Shown here piece after piece: positions 21,912-31,492 of a stretch of DNA of 45,560 bases. The notes beneath the pieces were generated by a model. That model ran no database searches, was not told the DNA's origin, and was given only the letters and a program-made list of their open reading frames with translations. Source of the DNA: Halioglobus sp. (GTDB lineage: Bacteria > Pseudomonadota > Gammaproteobacteria > Pseudomonadales > Halieaceae); contig JAGRIH010000029.1 in assembly GCA_020443345.1 (NCBI GenBank), positions 1 to 45,560 on the forward strand, written 5' to 3'. A program made the position numbers and the translations under genes. Within the stretch, counting starts at the first letter, position 1; each line of letters starts with the position of its first letter.

Positions 21912-24068
21912 CTAATCGAGCAGGGTGTCGGCCAGGATCCGCGGTGTAATGAAAATCAGCGTTTCAGTCTTGGTCTTGGACCTGGTCTCGCTGCGGAAAA
22001 ATGCGCCGATGTAGGGAATATCACCGAAAAACGGCACCTTGTTGATGGTGTTGATGTCCTCGGTGCGGAACACGCCGCCCAGCACCACGGTCTCGCCATT
22101 GCCCACCAGCACCTGGGTATTGAGCTCAGTGGTGTCGATGGAGGGGATGAAGCCGCCCCGGCCACTGGGTACCAGATCGCCGACAGAGTCCTGGTTGATC
22201 TGCAGATCCAGCAAAATGCGGTCATCCGGGGTGATATTGGGCGTCACGTCCAGCTCCAGTACCGCATCCTTGAAGGAGGTGGTCGTCTCGCCGCTGGAGG
22301 AGGACTCCTGGTAGGGTATCTCGGTACCGGACTTGATGTTGGCCTGCTGCTTGTCACCGGTAATCACCTTGGGCTGCGACACCACCTCGCCCTCGCCGGC
22401 CGCTTCCAGCGCCGACAGCTCCGCGGTCAGGAACAGATCGTCACTGGTGAAACCCACGGCGAAACCGCTGTTGCTGGCCACGCCCAGGTCCACCAGCAGC
22501 GCACCGGGGTAGCTGACGCTGGGCTGGGTGCCGTTGATCACCGAATTGTTCAGACCCACCACATTGGCCGTGTCGCCGGACACGGAAACCACGTCGCCGT
22601 TGGCATCGGGGTTCAGGTAGCCGCCGCCCCACTGGATACCCAGGTTCTTGGTCAGGTCGGACTGGGCAATGACGATACGCGCCTCGATCATCACCTGGCG
22701 CACGGGAATATCCACCAGTTCGATCAGATCGCGAATTTCCGCCAGCTTGGCCGCGGTGTCAGTGAGGATAAGGGAGTTGGTGCGCGGGTCCACGATGACC
22801 GAACCGCGCGGCGACACCAGGCTGCCGCCGTCCTCCGCGCCCGCCTTGAACAGCGACACCAGGTCGCCCGCTTTGGCGTAGCGGATGCGCACAAACTCCG
22901 ACTGCAGCGGCGCCAGTTCGGCGATCTGCTTGTTGGCCTCGATCTGCTGGCGCTCGCGCTCCGCGATCTCCGCGGCCGGCGCGACCATCAGGACATTGCC
23001 CACCTGGCGCTTGTCCAGACCCTTGGTTTTCAGCACCAGCTCCAGCGCCTGGTCCCAGGGCACGTTCTGCAGACGCAGGGTGATACGGCCGCTTACCGTA
23101 TCGCTGGCCACCAGGTTCAACTCGGTGAAGTCCGCGATCAACTGCAGGACTGCGCGCACCTCGATGTCCTGGAAGTTCAGGGATATCCGGTCACCCACGT
23201 AGGAAAACTCGTTGCGGCGTCGCTCGACCTCCTTCTTACTCAGGGGTTTGACGCTCAGTACGTACTCGTTGTTGGTCTGGTAAGCAAGGTAGTCGTAGTC
23301 CCCGATGGTCTTGAGGGTCAGGGTGGCGCCGCGCTCCGTGGTATTGACCGCCACGCTCTGGACCGGCGTGGCAAAATCGGTGACGTCGTAGCGGCGCATC
23401 AGCCGCTCGGGAACCGTCGTTTCGAGGAACTGCACTTTGATGTCGCCGGCCTCGCTGAACACATTGACGTCCACCGAGGGGTTGGTGAGCTGCAGGGTCA
23501 GGCGGCCCTCGCCATCACCGGTACGCTGAAACTGCAGATCGCTGATCTCGGAATTGACCTCGGTCACCGCCTTGGCGCGAACCGGCACCTGGTTGGGATC
23601 CGCCGTCTGTTTCACGTAATCGTTGCTGCTGTCCTGTCCCACCACCAGGTACAGGCTGTTGCCATCCACCCGCGTTTCATAGGGCACCATCTTGACCAGG
23701 TTTACCACCATGCGGGTGCGGTCGCCCGCCTCCAGTACCACCACACCGGTGGCGTTGCCGTAGGGCAGCGAATAGCGCTTGCGCTCCAAAGAGCTGGTCG
23801 TGTCGGGAAAATCGATGGCGATTCGCGCGGGTTTTTCGATCGTGTAAGCCTTGATATCGGGCGGCGTCTCGTTAAAATCCAGGCGCACCTCGAACTTGCT
23901 GCCCGGTCGGGAGCTGAACTCGATATCGGTTATGGCAGGCGCTGCCTTTACCGCTGTCGCCAGCAGGCTCAACGCCAGGCCGGCACTCGTCAGGCGCAAC
24001 CAGTTACCCAAGCTCTCAATTTCTTTCCCCACGGCCTTCGTCCCCGGATTTTGTTTTCTATTTGACAT
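21912..24068 (-). CDS. pilQ: Type IV pilus secretin PilQ
   Basis: PilQ forms the outer-membrane gate through which the type IV pilus passes. The 718-residue protein has an N-terminal signal region (hydrophobic stretch about residues 27-43). Two AMIN-type peptidoglycan-binding segments occupy roughly 45-260, and an STN/N0 domain with I-S-L-N-F-Q-D-I-E-V-R-A-V-L-Q-L lies near 300. A secretin N1 domain follows, and the secretin core contains V-P-F-F-G-D-I-P-Y-I-G-A-F-F-R. It is last of the pilMNOPQ cluster, 22 bp after pilP, with a weak Shine-Dalgarno. Confidence 0.97.
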   Translation of the reverse strand: MSNRKQNPGTKAVGKEIESLGNWLRLTSAGLALSLLATAVKAAPAITDIEFSSRPGSKFEVRLDFNETPPDIKAYTIEKPARIAIDFPDTTSSLERKRYSLPYGNATGVVVLEAGDRTRMVVNLVKMVPYETRVDGNSLYLVVGQDSSNDYVKQTADPNQVPVRAKAVTEVNSEISDLQFQRTGDGEGRLTLQLTNPSVDVNVFSEAGDIKVQFLETTVPERLMRRYDVTDFATPVQSVAVNTTERGATLTLKTIGDYDYLAYQTNNEYVLSVKPLSKKEVERRRNEFSYVGDRISLNFQDIEVRAVLQLIADFTELNLVASDTVSGRITLRLQNVPWDQALELVLKTKGLDKRQVGNVLMVAPAAEIAERERQQIEANKQIAELAPLQSEFVRIRYAKAGDLVSLFKAGAEDGGSLVSPRGSVIVDPRTNSLILTDTAAKLAEIRDLIELVDIPVRQVMIEARIVIAQSDLTKNLGIQWGGGYLNPDANGDVVSVSGDTANVVGLNNSVINGTQPSVSYPGALLVDLGVASNSGFAVGFTSDDLFLTAELSALEAAGEGEVVSQPKVITGDKQQANIKSGTEIPYQESSSSGETTTSFKDAVLELDVTPNITPDDRILLDLQINQDSVGDLVPSGRGGFIPSIDTTELNTQVLVGNGETVVLGGVFRTEDINTINKVPFFGDIPYIGAFFRSETRSKTKTETLIFITPRILADTLLD

Positions 24069-24090
24069 GGCAATCGCCCATGATCTTGGC

Positions 24091-24630
24091 TTACATGCCG
24101 CTTAATTTGATGGTACGCGGGCGTTCGACCCACCCGTCCTCGGAGCCGTCACTCACAATCTCCACCACCGCCACATAGGTATCTGTCATCTCCACGATCT
24201 TGCCGTGGTGGCGGCCCAGATAGTTCCCCACCGACACCCGGTGCACCCCGCCCTCGGGATCCTTTATCAAGGTCCAGTCCTCCTTGCCCCGCTCCAGGGT
24301 ACCCACCATACGCAGTGAATCGAAAGTAAACTGTTCCAGGAACTCTTTGGCCCGGGATTCATCGGGACGGATGGCACTGATCGCCTGCAGCTGAGCGATT
24401 TCGCGCACTTCGATAGGGCGGTCGAAGGGACTGCGCAGGGCCGTTGCGCTGTAGGAGAATGCCTCGTAGGCCTTGAACGTCGGTATCGGTGCGATGATGC
24501 CGCCGGGGCGCGCGCGCTTTTCCACCATAAAGGCGTCCAGATCGGAGAAATCCCGTCCGCTACAAGCGCTCAGTGAGACGATCACCAGCGCCAGCAGGGC
24601 AAACCTGCCGTGGAAGCTGCCCGTCATCAT
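24091..24630 (-). CDS. pilP: Type IV pilus inner-membrane lipoprotein PilP
   Basis: PilP links the PilM/N/O inner-membrane complex to the PilQ secretin. The 179-residue protein has a lipoprotein signal with lipobox L-S-A-C (lipidated Cys23). A flexible region containing L-D-A-F-M-V-E-K-R-A-R-P-G-G-I-I-x-P-I-P follows, then a C-terminal HR-type beta domain with the V-x-V-G-N-Y-L-G-R-H-H-G-K-I segment typical of PilP. It overlaps pilO by 4 bp (ATGA). Confidence 0.95.
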   Translation of the reverse strand: MMTGSFHGRFALLALVIVSLSACSGRDFSDLDAFMVEKRARPGGIIAPIPTFKAYEAFSYSATALRSPFDRPIEVREIAQLQAISAIRPDESRAKEFLEQFTFDSLRMVGTLERGKEDWTLIKDPEGGVHRVSVGNYLGRHHGKIVEMTDTYVAVVEIVSDGSEDGWVERPRTIKLSGM

Positions 24631-25241
24631 GCGTCTCCATCCTTGTAGCGGTAGGTCTTGGCCACGATATTCATCTGCAGTTTGTTGGCATCGCCGCCCT
24701 TTGCCGAAATACTGAAATCGTGCAGCGTGACGATACGTGGCAGGCCCGCCATCCCGCTGATAAATGCGCCCAGGTCATGGTAGGAGCCCGCCGCGGAAAT
24801 GGCGATCGGCAGCTCCACATAAAACTCACGCGCTTTTTCTTTCTGCAGGTCGATACTGGCGATACTCAGGCCATTGAGCAGCCCCTTGTTGGTGATGTCC
24901 TCCAGCAGGCCGGGCACCTCGGTGTCGCTGGGCAACTGGCTGACCAGCGCGCCGAAGGACTCTTCCATCTCCGCCATCTGCTGTCGATAGGCATCCAGGT
25001 TGGCGGCCTGAAAGGCTTTCTTTTCAAAGTCCTTCTTGAGCTTGTCCTCCTTTGCCTGGACCTGCGCCAGTTGCTCCTGCAGGCCCTTGATGTGGTAGTA
25101 ATAACCGCCCGCCAGCACCGCCACTAACAGGAAGACCCAGATCAGCACCTTGATAGCCGCGGGCCAGGAGCCGACGTTGTCAAAGTCGAGGTCACTGAGC
25201 TCGAATTCGCGCAGGGCGCGTATGTTGTCTTCAAATGCCAT
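24627..25241 (-). CDS. pilO: Type IV pilus assembly protein PilO
   Basis: PilO forms a heterodimer with PilN in the inner membrane and aligns the pilus machine. The 204-residue protein has one transmembrane helix (about residues 29-49), a coiled coil rich in Q, E and K (about 52-95), and a periplasmic ferredoxin-like domain. The segment L-P-S-D-T-E-V-P-G-L-L-E-D-I is typical of PilO. It lies 3 bp after pilN and overlaps pilP. Confidence 0.95.
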   Translation of the reverse strand: MAFEDNIRALREFELSDLDFDNVGSWPAAIKVLIWVFLLVAVLAGGYYYHIKGLQEQLAQVQAKEDKLKKDFEKKAFQAANLDAYRQQMAEMEESFGALVSQLPSDTEVPGLLEDITNKGLLNGLSIASIDLQKEKAREFYVELPIAISAAGSYHDLGAFISGMAGLPRIVTLHDFSISAKGGDANKLQMNIVAKTYRYKDGDA

Positions 25242-25244
25242 CGA

Positions 25245-25813
25245 TCATCCCTCCCCGGACTCGTCTTCGGACGCGGGGGCCTTTACCTTGACCGTCAGGT
25301 TGAAGGTGGTCGCCTGATCGCCGAACTGCGGCGCCGCCCGCACCTTGTCCAGATTGGGTTCGGCCAGCCAGGCCGACGCATCGAGCCGGCGCATCAGGCT
25401 GGAAACGCGGTTGTTGGACTCGGCGATGCCGGTGATGGAAATAGTTTTGCCCTTGGTGCTGAGCGCCGTGTAAAACACGCCGTCAGGTACGGTGCGCACC
25501 AGCTGGTCCAGCACCCGGACGATGATCGGCCGGTTGCCCTGCAGTTCCTGGATCACCTGCATGCGCTCCAGCAACTGGTTGCGGCGCTTCTCCAGTTCGC
25601 GAATCTCCGCGACCTGCTTGTCCAGCTCCTTGATGTTGCTCGTCAGGTACTGATTGCGCGCAGTCTGATTCTCGATCTGCTCGGTGACGATACGGTCTCC
25701 CAGGATGACCAGACCGGCGCCCAGCGCGACGACCAGACCCAGCGTGACCAGGAACTGCCGCTTCAGCTCCTGGCGGCGCTCCTCCCGCCACGGCAGTAAG
25801 TTGATCTGCGCCA

Positions 25814-25814
<1 letters not shown>
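25245..25814 (-). CDS. pilN: Type IV pilus assembly protein PilN
   Basis: This 189-residue protein begins M-A-Q-I-N-L-L-P-W-R-E-E-R-R, the conserved PilN tail that binds the groove of PilM. A transmembrane helix (about 23-43), a coiled coil (about 50-90) and a periplasmic domain follow. The ATG overlaps the pilM stop by one base (TGATG), so translation is probably coupled. Confidence 0.96.
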
Positions 25815-26887
<1,073 letters not shown>

Positions 26888-26888
26888 C

Positions 26889-26988
26889 TATCAGTATCAC
26901 TAACTTAGGATATTTTTATACACTGATACATTAATTATTAGGTATAACACAGTCCCAAATATATCAAAACCCCAAAAAAGCTTATAAT
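26889..26988. promoter_or_regulatory. Divergent AT-rich promoter region of pilM and mrcA
   Basis: This region between pilM and mrcA is much richer in A+T than its surroundings. On the plus strand TATAAT (26983-26988) could be the -10 of mrcA, about 80 nt upstream of its ATG, but its -35 is poor. TATCAGT (26889-26895) and ACTGATA (26922-26928) form an inverted repeat just upstream of pilM and could be an operator or part of its leader. On the minus strand several TATA-like hexamers occur, with no single convincing pair. Confidence 0.4.
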
Positions 26989-27069
26989 TACCAAATGTGC
27001 CGCCGGCTTCCCCCTCCATCCCCGGCTCCTTACTACAGTAATACAAGCCTCTGTATTGTAAAGGGATAA

Positions 27070-29505
27070 ATGAACTTCCTACGATTTTTGCTACGCATTT
27101 CCCTGTTGGGATTTTTCGCCGGACTGTGGCTGCTGGCGGGCGTCTACCTCTATCTCAGCCCCAATCTGCCCGATGTCGAGACCCTGCGCGACGTGAAGTT
27201 GCAGACGCCGATGGCGGTCTACACGAGCGATGGTCAGTTGATCGGCCAGTTTGGCGAGCAGAAACGCACACCGCTGCCGTTCGAAGCGATTCCCGAACAG
27301 TTCATCCAGGCACTGCTGGCGGCCGAAGACGACCGTTTCTTTGAACACCGCGGCATCGATATTGGCGGCCTGCTGCGCGCCGTGTCCGAACTGGTACTGA
27401 CCGGCGAAAAGGTCTCCGGAGGCAGCACCCTGACCATGCAGGTGGCGCGCAACTACTTCCTGAGCCTCGAACGCACCTTCATGCGCAAGTTCAACGAGAT
27501 TCTGCTGGCCATTGAAATCGAGCGCGCCCTGGATAAACAGGTAATTTTCGAGCTGTATTTCAATCGCATCTTCCTGGGCCACCGCGCCTACGGCTTTGAA
27601 GCGGCCGCAGAGGTCTACTACGGCAAGAGCATCGGCGAACTGGACCTGGCACAGCATGCCATGCTGGCCGGCCTGCCCAAGGCGCCGTCGCGCGACAACC
27701 CGATCACCCGACCGCAGGCGGCGCTGCAGCGCCGCAACTGGATCCTGGGCCGCATGCTGGCCCTGGGTTATATCAGCCGCGAGGCGCACGCCGCTGCGCT
27801 AGCCCGCCCCGTCACCGCGCAGCATCACGGCGCACAATATAATTTCACCGCGCACTACGCGGCCGAAATGGTCCGCCAGGAAATGCTGCAACGCTACGGC
27901 ATGGGGGCATACAACGACGGCTACCGGGTATACACCACCATCGACAGCCAGTTGCAGCAGGTGGCGCGCGATGCAGTGGTCAACGGCCTGCTAACCTACG
28001 ATGAGCGCCACGGCTATCGCGGGCCAGAAAGACAGATGCCTGCACAGCCCGGTACCGATTCGACCGCGCAGTGGCTGGCGAGCCTGGCGGAAACCCCGGT
28101 GGTTGCCGGGCTGCAGCCGGCCGTGGTAACGGCGGTAGAGGAGACCGGCGTAAAGCTCCTGCTGGCGGACGGCAGCTACCGCGCACTGGGCTGGGAGGAG
28201 GGTATCAGCGAGGCGGCACCCTACCGCAGCGAAAACGCCGTGGGGCGCGCACCGCGAACGCCAGCAGACGTGCTGGCCAGGGGCGACCTGATACGCCTGC
28301 GGCGGCACGGCGAAGGACAGTGGCGGCTCGCTCAGGTGCCGGCTGCCCAGGCGGCGTTGGTGGCTCTGCGGCCGGACGACGGGGCCATCATCAGTATCGT
28401 CGGCGGCATGGGCTTTGAGCTCAGCAAGTTCAACCGCGCCACCCAGGCCCAGCGGCAGCCGGGGTCGAGTTTCAAACCCTTTCTCTATGCGGCGGCGCTG
28501 GAATCTGGATTCACCGCCGCCAGCATCATCAACGATGCCCCGGTCGTACTGCAGGACAGTTCCCTGGAGGATATCTGGCGGCCGGAGAACGAGGGCGGCA
28601 GGTTCTACGGGCCTACGCGGCTGCGCTGGGCACTGACCAAATCGCGCAACCTGGTATCCATTCGCCTGCTGCAGCAAATGGGCATCGCAAAACTGCTCGA
28701 CGCCGCGCAGCGCTACGGCTTCGATACCGCACAGTTTCCGCGCGACCTGTCGCTGGCGCTGGGCACGCAGGCGCTGAGCCCGCTGCAACTGGCCACCGGC
28801 TACGCCATGCTGGCCAACGGCGGCTACCGGGTCGAGCCCTACCTGATCCAGCGTATCGACAACCTGGCGGGTGAGACCGTGTACCAGGCCAGCCCTCTGA
28901 CCGTGTGTCGCGACTGCGCCGGCGACGCCCCTGCCGCGGCGTCCGAGCGCGAGCTGAGCATGGAACAGATTCTCGCCGCGTCAGAGGCGGCCGCCGCCCG
29001 CCCGCCCGCGGCGCCGCGGGTGATGGACGAGCGCGTCGCCTTCATTATCGACAGCATCCTCAAGGATGTGATCAAACGCGGTACCGGGCGCCGCGCACTG
29101 GCTCTGGAGCGGACCGATATCGCCGGCAAGACGGGGACGACCAACGGTCCCATGGACGCCTGGTTCTCGGGCTACAACGGTGATGTCGTGACCTCCGCAT
29201 GGGTGGGTTTTGACAATTACACGCCGCTGGGGCGCAGGGAGTTTGGCGGCACCGCGGCGCTGCCCATCTGGATCGATTTCATGCGCGCGGCGCTGCGCGA
29301 CAGCCCGCCGAGAAAACGCCCGTTACCCGCGGGCATCGTCAATGTCAGGATCGACCCGGATACCGGTCTGCTGGCCCGCGCGGAACAGCCCAATGCGATT
29401 TTCGAGTACTTCCGGCAGGAGTACGTACCACAGCAGGGCGCGGCAAACAGCGGCCCGGGCGCCGGTGGACGCAAGGCGGACGACCTGGTGAGGGAAATTT
29501 TTTAG
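27070..29505 (+). CDS. mrcA: Penicillin-binding protein 1A (class A, bifunctional)
   Basis: This protein polymerises lipid II into glycan strands and cross-links them. It has 811 residues, with a membrane anchor at about 8-30. A GT51 transglycosylase domain includes the catalytic Glu86 in A-A-E-D-D-R-F-F-E-H and S-T-L-T-M-Q-V-A-R-N. A PBP1A-type insert (about 310-440) precedes the transpeptidase, with S-S-F-K (catalytic Ser466), S-R-N and K-T-G-T motifs. The position, divergent from pilM, matches ponA in Pseudomonas. It acts in the periplasm. Confidence 0.97.
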   Translation: MNFLRFLLRISLLGFFAGLWLLAGVYLYLSPNLPDVETLRDVKLQTPMAVYTSDGQLIGQFGEQKRTPLPFEAIPEQFIQALLAAEDDRFFEHRGIDIGGLLRAVSELVLTGEKVSGGSTLTMQVARNYFLSLERTFMRKFNEILLAIEIERALDKQVIFELYFNRIFLGHRAYGFEAAAEVYYGKSIGELDLAQHAMLAGLPKAPSRDNPITRPQAALQRRNWILGRMLALGYISREAHAAALARPVTAQHHGAQYNFTAHYAAEMVRQEMLQRYGMGAYNDGYRVYTTIDSQLQQVARDAVVNGLLTYDERHGYRGPERQMPAQPGTDSTAQWLASLAETPVVAGLQPAVVTAVEETGVKLLLADGSYRALGWEEGISEAAPYRSENAVGRAPRTPADVLARGDLIRLRRHGEGQWRLAQVPAAQAALVALRPDDGAIISIVGGMGFELSKFNRATQAQRQPGSSFKPFLYAAALESGFTAASIINDAPVVLQDSSLEDIWRPENEGGRFYGPTRLRWALTKSRNLVSIRLLQQMGIAKLLDAAQRYGFDTAQFPRDLSLALGTQALSPLQLATGYAMLANGGYRVEPYLIQRIDNLAGETVYQASPLTVCRDCAGDAPAAASERELSMEQILAASEAAAARPPAAPRVMDERVAFIIDSILKDVIKRGTGRRALALERTDIAGKTGTTNGPMDAWFSGYNGDVVTSAWVGFDNYTPLGRREFGGTAALPIWIDFMRAALRDSPPRKRPLPAGIVNVRIDPDTGLLARAEQPNAIFEYFRQEYVPQQGAANSGPGAGGRKADDLVREIF

Positions 29506-29677
29506 GGTTTTGACAATGCGCTGTTTACGTCCCGGCGGCGCACAGCCGTGCCCGGTCAGTCACCTGTTGCCGCGTGGACTCCTGCGCTGCGCGCGCCGCT
29601 GCCGCGCCGGTGTGCGGACACCACGATTTTTGAAGACGCCCGGTGGCGCTTTGATCAGGCTGCGGTGGCCTGTGCTG

Positions 29678-30928
29678 TCACAGGGTCGGGCAGTAATCCT
29701 GAGGATAGGGCAGGCGGGCCACGCCGCTGTCCACTGCGGCGCGGGCCACGGCGGTGGCGATTGCCCCGAGCAGGCGGTTGTCCATCGGTTTGGGTATGAT
29801 GTACTGCGGTCCGAAACTCAGCGCGTCCAGCCCGCAGGCAGCCAGTACCTCGTCCGGGACCGGCTCGTGCGCCAGCTCGCTGAGCGCCTGTACCGCGGCG
29901 ATTTTCATCGCTTCGTTAATGCATGAAGCGCGCACATCCAGCGCACCGCGAAAGATAAACGGAAAACCCAGGACATTGTTCACCTGGTTGGGGTAATCCG
30001 AGCGCCCGGTGGCGATAATCACATCATCGCGCGCCGCCAGCGCCACCTCGGGTTTGATTTCAGGGTCGGGGTTGGAACAGGCAAACACCACTGGCCGGTC
30101 GGCCATCGACAACAGCATCTGGGTACTGAGCAGGTCGGCTCCGGACAAACCCACGAAGACATCGGCGCCGCTGATCGCATCGGACAGGCTGCGCTTGTCG
30201 GTGCGGTTGGCAAACTCCTCCTTGTAGGCATTGATGCCCTCGCGCCCTGCGTAAATCACCCCGCGGCGATCCAGCATATACAGGTGTTCGCGCCGCGCGC
30301 CCAGACTGACCAGCAGACGCATACAGGCAATGGCTGCGGCGCCCGCCCCCAGGCACACGATGACCGCGTCTTCCAGCCGCTTGCCCTGAATTTCCAGCGC
30401 GTTGAGCATACCGGCCGCGGTCACGATCGCGGTGCCGTGCTGGTCATCGTGGAACACCGGAACATCGCACCGCTCGATGAGTTGTGTCTCGATATCGAAA
30501 CACTCGGGCGCCTTGATATCCTCCAGGTTGATACCCCCGAACGTGTCGGCGATGAGGCGCACGGTGTTGATGAATTCCTCGGGGTTTTCCGTGTCGACCT
30601 CGACGTCGACGGCATTGATGCCCGCGAACCGCTTGAACAACAGGGCCTTGCCCTCCATCACCGGCTTGCCGGCCAGGGCGCCCAGGTTTCCCAGGCCGAG
30701 CACCGCGGTACCGTTACTGATCACCGCCACCAGGTTGCCCTTACCGGTATAGCGATAGGCCAGGTCGGGCTCCCGGGCGATTTCACGACAGGGCTCCGCC
30801 ACGCCCGGACTGTAGGCCAGCGCCAGGTCCAATTGGGTCTCCGCCGGCTTGGTCAGTGCCACGCTGATTTTTCCCGGTGTGGGCTGTGCGTGATAGTCCA
30901 GGGCGGCCTGTCTGAAGTCCGTGCTCAT
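29678..30928 (-). CDS. Malic enzyme without the phosphotransacetylase domain
   Basis: This enzyme oxidatively decarboxylates malate to pyruvate. The 416-residue protein has Y-S-P-G-V-A-E-P-C near 39, F-A-G-I-N-A near 101, E-D-I-K-A-P-E-C near 137 and [10 protein letters not shown] near 157 for metal and malate binding. An NAD(P)-binding segment [11 protein letters not shown] follows. It aligns with the catalytic half of MaeB but stops where the C-terminal phosphotransacetylase-like domain of E. coli MaeB would begin. Such short forms occur in Pseudomonas at the same place. Cofactor preference cannot be read safely. The 172-bp gap to mrcA holds no recognisable terminator. Confidence 0.94.
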   Translation of the reverse strand: MSTDFRQAALDYHAQPTPGKISVALTKPAETQLDLALAYSPGVAEPCREIAREPDLAYRYTGKGNLVAVISNGTAVLGLGNLGALAGKPVMEGKALLFKRFAGINAVDVEVDTENPEEFINTVRLIADTFGGINLEDIKAPECFDIETQLIERCDVPVFHDDQHGTAIVTAAGMLNALEIQGKRLEDAVIVCLGAGAAAIACMRLLVSLGARREHLYMLDRRGVIYAGREGINAYKEEFANRTDKRSLSDAISGADVFVGLSGADLLSTQMLLSMADRPVVFACSNPDPEIKPEVALAARDDVIIATGRSDYPNQVNNVLGFPFIFRGALDVRASCINEAMKIAAVQALSELAHEPVPDEVLAACGLDALSFGPQYIIPKPMDNRLLGAIATAVARAAVDSGVARLPYPQDYCPTL

Positions 30929-31083
30929 GGGAAGTCACCTGCGCGAAGGGGGCGCTGAGGATATATAAAAGACTGCGCACTAACAAGACCTGGACCGGAC
31001 CTGTGGGGGCGCCAAATCCCCGTGCCGCGGTGCGCAGCATCGCGCGGTGGCCAGGTTGCAGCAGCGCCCCCAGCAACGGCGGA

Positions 31084-31119
31084 AACAAAAAAGCGCCGGT
31101 TCGGGTGGAATCCGGCGCT
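31084..31119 (-). terminator. Rho-independent terminator of rpmE
   Basis: AGCGCCGG and CCGGCGCT (31092-31099 and 31112-31119) form an 8-bp GC-rich stem with a 12-nt loop. On the minus strand it is followed directly by TTTTTTGTTT. It lies about 30 nt past the rpmE stop, a textbook intrinsic terminator. Confidence 0.88.
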
Positions 31120-31149
31120 CTCGCTGGCCTGCGGCACTGCGCAGCGGGA

Positions 31150-31365
31150 CTAGCGTTTCGTCGCGCGTGCTCCAAAGCGCCGGTTGAAGCGGTCCACGCG
31201 ACCGCCGCTGTCGACGATTTTTTGCTTGCCGGTAAAGAACGGGTGGCAATTGGAGCACACGTCGATGTGCAGGTCCTGGCACAGGGTCGAGCGCGTCGTC
31301 ACCTGGTTGCCGCAGCTACAGGTTGCGGTCATCGCCTCGTACTTGGGATGAATGTCTGCTTTCAT
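31150..31365 (-). CDS. rpmE: Ribosomal protein bL31 (zinc-binding form)
   Basis: A 71-residue large-subunit protein beginning M-K-A-D-I-H-P-K-Y. Cys16, Cys18, Cys37 and Cys40 are all present, so this is the zinc-binding C+ type rather than the zinc-independent paralogue. The ATG at 31365 has GAGGA 9 nt upstream; earlier in-frame ATGs are not supported. It is monocistronic, between its own promoter and terminator, divergent from priA. Confidence 0.97.
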   Translation of the reverse strand: MKADIHPKYEAMTATCSCGNQVTTRSTLCQDLHIDVCSNCHPFFTGKQKIVDSGGRVDRFNRRFGARATKR

Positions 31366-31437
31366 GGTAAGCTTCCTCGTCATCGGCGCCGCCACCCGAT
31401 CACTGTCGGGCACCGCACCTGCTAAAAACAGGCGCGC

Positions 31438-31465
31438 ATCTTACCAGACGCGGCGCGATTAGCAA
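31438..31465 (-). promoter_or_regulatory. Promoter of rpmE
   Basis: On the minus strand TTGCTA (31460-31465) and TAAGAT (31438-31443) are spaced 16 nt and lie about 75 nt upstream of the rpmE ATG. In an otherwise GC-rich gap these are the best sigma-70 hexamers. Confidence 0.55.
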
Positions 31466-31492
31466 CAGCATTTCAAACCCACAAGAGGCGCA

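Noticed and set aside
21657-24065. 802-codon plus-strand frame opposite pilQ
   Set aside because: Antisense shadow of the secretin gene with no domain or plausible start.
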